Assembly: GCA_049517675.1 (NCBI GenBank)
Contig: JBEKRV010000009.1
Span: forward strand, 29,405-93,404
From: Bog-756 sp049517675
GTDB taxonomy: Bacteria > Actinomycetota > Acidimicrobiia > Acidimicrobiales > RAAP-2
Length of the DNA stretch: 64,000 bases
Direction of reading: 5' to 3'
The notes under the pieces were generated by a model. That model did not search any database. It saw only the letters and a list, made by a program, of their open reading frames with translations, and was not told the DNA's origin. The position numbers and the translations under genes were made by a program. Shown here one piece after another: positions 62,963-64,000 of the stretch; positions within the stretch are counted from its first letter, which is position 1, and every line of letters begins with the position of its first letter.

Positions 62963-64000
62963 TCAGCCGGCGGCCATGCCGACGACCGGCTGTCCGGTGG
63001 CTGCCGCGGCCGAGCCGTAGAAGTCGGCGTCGCCGAAGGCGAAGATGCCGCCGTCGGAGGCGGCCAGCCAGTACCCCTTGCCGTCCGGGGTGGCGGCCAT
63101 GCCGACGATCGGGGCGTTGAGCTTCAGGCCACCGGTGGATCCGTAGAAGCCGGCGTCGCCGAAGGCGAAGATGCCGCCGTCGGAGGCGACCAGCCAGTAC
63201 CCCTTGCCGTCCGGGGTGGCGGCCATGCCGACCACCGGCTCGTTGAGCGTGATGTCTCCGGTGGAGCCGAAGAAGCCGGCGTCGCCGAAGGCGAAGATGC
63301 CGCCGTCGGAGGCGACCAGCCAGTACCCCTTGCCGTCCGGGGTGGCGGCCATGCCGACCACCGGCTTGTTGAGCGTCATCGCCCCGGTGGAACCCACGTA
63401 GGGGGCGTCGCCGGTGGCGAAGACGCCGCCGTCGCCGCCCACCAGCCAGTAGCCCCTGCCGTCGGGTGTCGCCGCCATGCCGACGATCGGGGCGTTGAGC
63501 CCGATCCCACCGGTCGAGCCGTAGAACCCCGCGTCCCCGAAGTTGAAGATCCCCCCGTCGGCCGCGACCAGCCAGTAGCCGTGGCCGCCGGGGCCCGCGG
63601 CCATGCCCACGATGGGCTTGTTGAGGTCGAGAGCGCCCGCGGGACCGTAGGACAGGTCGGTGCCGAACGCGGACACCTGGGCGGCCGACGTCACCACCCG
63701 GTAGCCGTCACCGGTGTCCTCGGAGGGAAGCGTGGTCGTGGTCGTCGTCGTCGGCACGGTGCTCGTGGTCGGCGGCGGTTCGGTCGTGGTGGTGGTCGTC
63801 CCTCCGCCACCCGCACCGAGGAGCGGGGGGAGGTCCGAGCCGTCGACCACCGACGGTCCCCCGGACCCCGAGTAGGCCTCGACGGTGTGGATGAACGCGT
63901 CGGCGCTGGTGGTCGGGGACCACCACGGGGGGATGCCCCCGCCGTAGTAGCCGCCGTAGTCGACCTCGGTGACCGAGACCTGGATGGCGGTGGCCACGAG
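62963..64000 (-). CDS. Secreted-type protein with 42-residue GYWLVASDGG repeats (partial)
   Basis: The frame runs off the right edge (the first visible codons read LVATAIQVSVTEVDYGGYYG), so the N-terminal part is missing. The visible part ends a domain, passes a Thr/Pro-rich spacer (TTTTTTEPPPTTSTVPTTTT) and then holds five tandem 42-residue repeats plus a partial sixth. Each reads like PVVGMAATPDGKGYWLVASD then GGIFAFGDAGFYGSTG. The repeats probably form a beta-propeller or solenoid outside the cell. This repeat is, to my knowledge, characteristic of Acidimicrobiia surface proteins. The missing N-terminus may be an enzyme domain. Confidence 0.8.
   Translation of the reverse strand, partial: LVATAIQVSVTEVDYGGYYGGGIPPWWSPTTSADAFIHTVEAYSGSGGPSVVDGSDLPPLLGAGGGGTTTTTTEPPPTTSTVPTTTTTTTLPSEDTGDGYRVVTSAAQVSAFGTDLSYGPAGALDLNKPIVGMAAGPGGHGYWLVAADGGIFNFGDAGFYGSTGGIGLNAPIVGMAATPDGRGYWLVGGDGGVFATGDAPYVGSTGAMTLNKPVVGMAATPDGKGYWLVASDGGIFAFGDAGFFGSTGDITLNEPVVGMAATPDGKGYWLVASDGGIFAFGDAGFYGSTGGLKLNAPIVGMAATPDGKGYWLAASDGGIFAFGDADFYGSAAAATGQPVVGMAAG
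62972..63634. repeat. 126-bp coding repeats, five copies plus a partial copy
   Basis: Period 126 bases (for example the CGGCCATGCCGACCACCGG start recurs at 63219 and 63345). The three copies nearest the gene 3' end are almost identical in DNA; the two on the N-terminal side are diverged. The near-identity points to recent duplication or gene conversion. Confidence 0.85.

Overview
The window is about 70 % GC, densely packed, and full of GTG starts and 1 to 4 base stop/start overlaps. Its gene content is actinobacterial: CarD, DisA, RadA, ClpC, SigR/RsrA, GpgS, EgtB/EgtD, KdpFABC and a long tilS-hpt-folate-pantothenate-NAD run. At the right edge is a secreted protein built of 42-residue repeats carrying GYWLVASDGGIFAFGDA. 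I associate that repeat with Acidimicrobiia, so an Acidimicrobiia genome is my best guess. I see no prophage, transposase, CRISPR array or rRNA; one tRNA (Thr, anticodon TGT) is present.

Layout. 1-13.6 kb: the end of a patatin-like gene, an acyltransferase, a methyltransferase, an EthD protein, a cytochrome P450/TetR pair with a readable promoter and operator, a 25-bp tandem repeat (6 copies), a Bax-inhibitor-like membrane protein, threonine synthase coupled to a ThiS/MoaD-like protein, GpgS, a TetR/MFS efflux pair with twin operators, and trehalose genes otsA/otsB. 13.7-19.2 kb: tRNA-Thr, an APC permease and a stress-type set (zinc ribbon, Hsp20, helical hypothetical, DUF1918, KdpD sensor/Usp half). 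19.3-26.3 kb: kdpFABC, preceded by an overlooked 27-residue membrane ORF, and a divergent histidine kinase and response regulator; KdpD is split into two separate genes. 26.4-31 kb: EgtB, EgtD, DUF427, a methyltransferase and a secreted GDSL esterase with a long structured leader.

31.2-39.6 kb is a leftward housekeeping block, clpC-radA-disA-carD-ispD-ispF-rlmB. A polyprenyl synthase diverges from it. At 40.7-42.4 kb lie three small secreted proteins, each with two cysteines 70-79 residues apart; two are clear paralogues and the third resembles them. 42.5-48.4 kb holds a DinB-like gene and a divergent operon (DUF2855, TetR, SRPBCC, sulfatase, propeller-like protein) whose two promoters overlap. 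48.4-62.7 kb is almost wholly leftward: a secreted S15/CocE hydrolase, sigR-rsrA, zincin-like metalloprotease, tilS, hpt, folE, folP, a PTP-fold protein without its catalytic cysteine, folB, folK, a DUF2520 oxidoreductase, panC, nadB, nadC and coaX. The repeat protein closes the window.

The items I would follow up first are the cysteine-less phosphatase-like gene inside the folate operon, the 27-residue ORF at the head of kdp with the split KdpD, the secreted two-cysteine cluster, and the sulfatase/DUF2855 operon.
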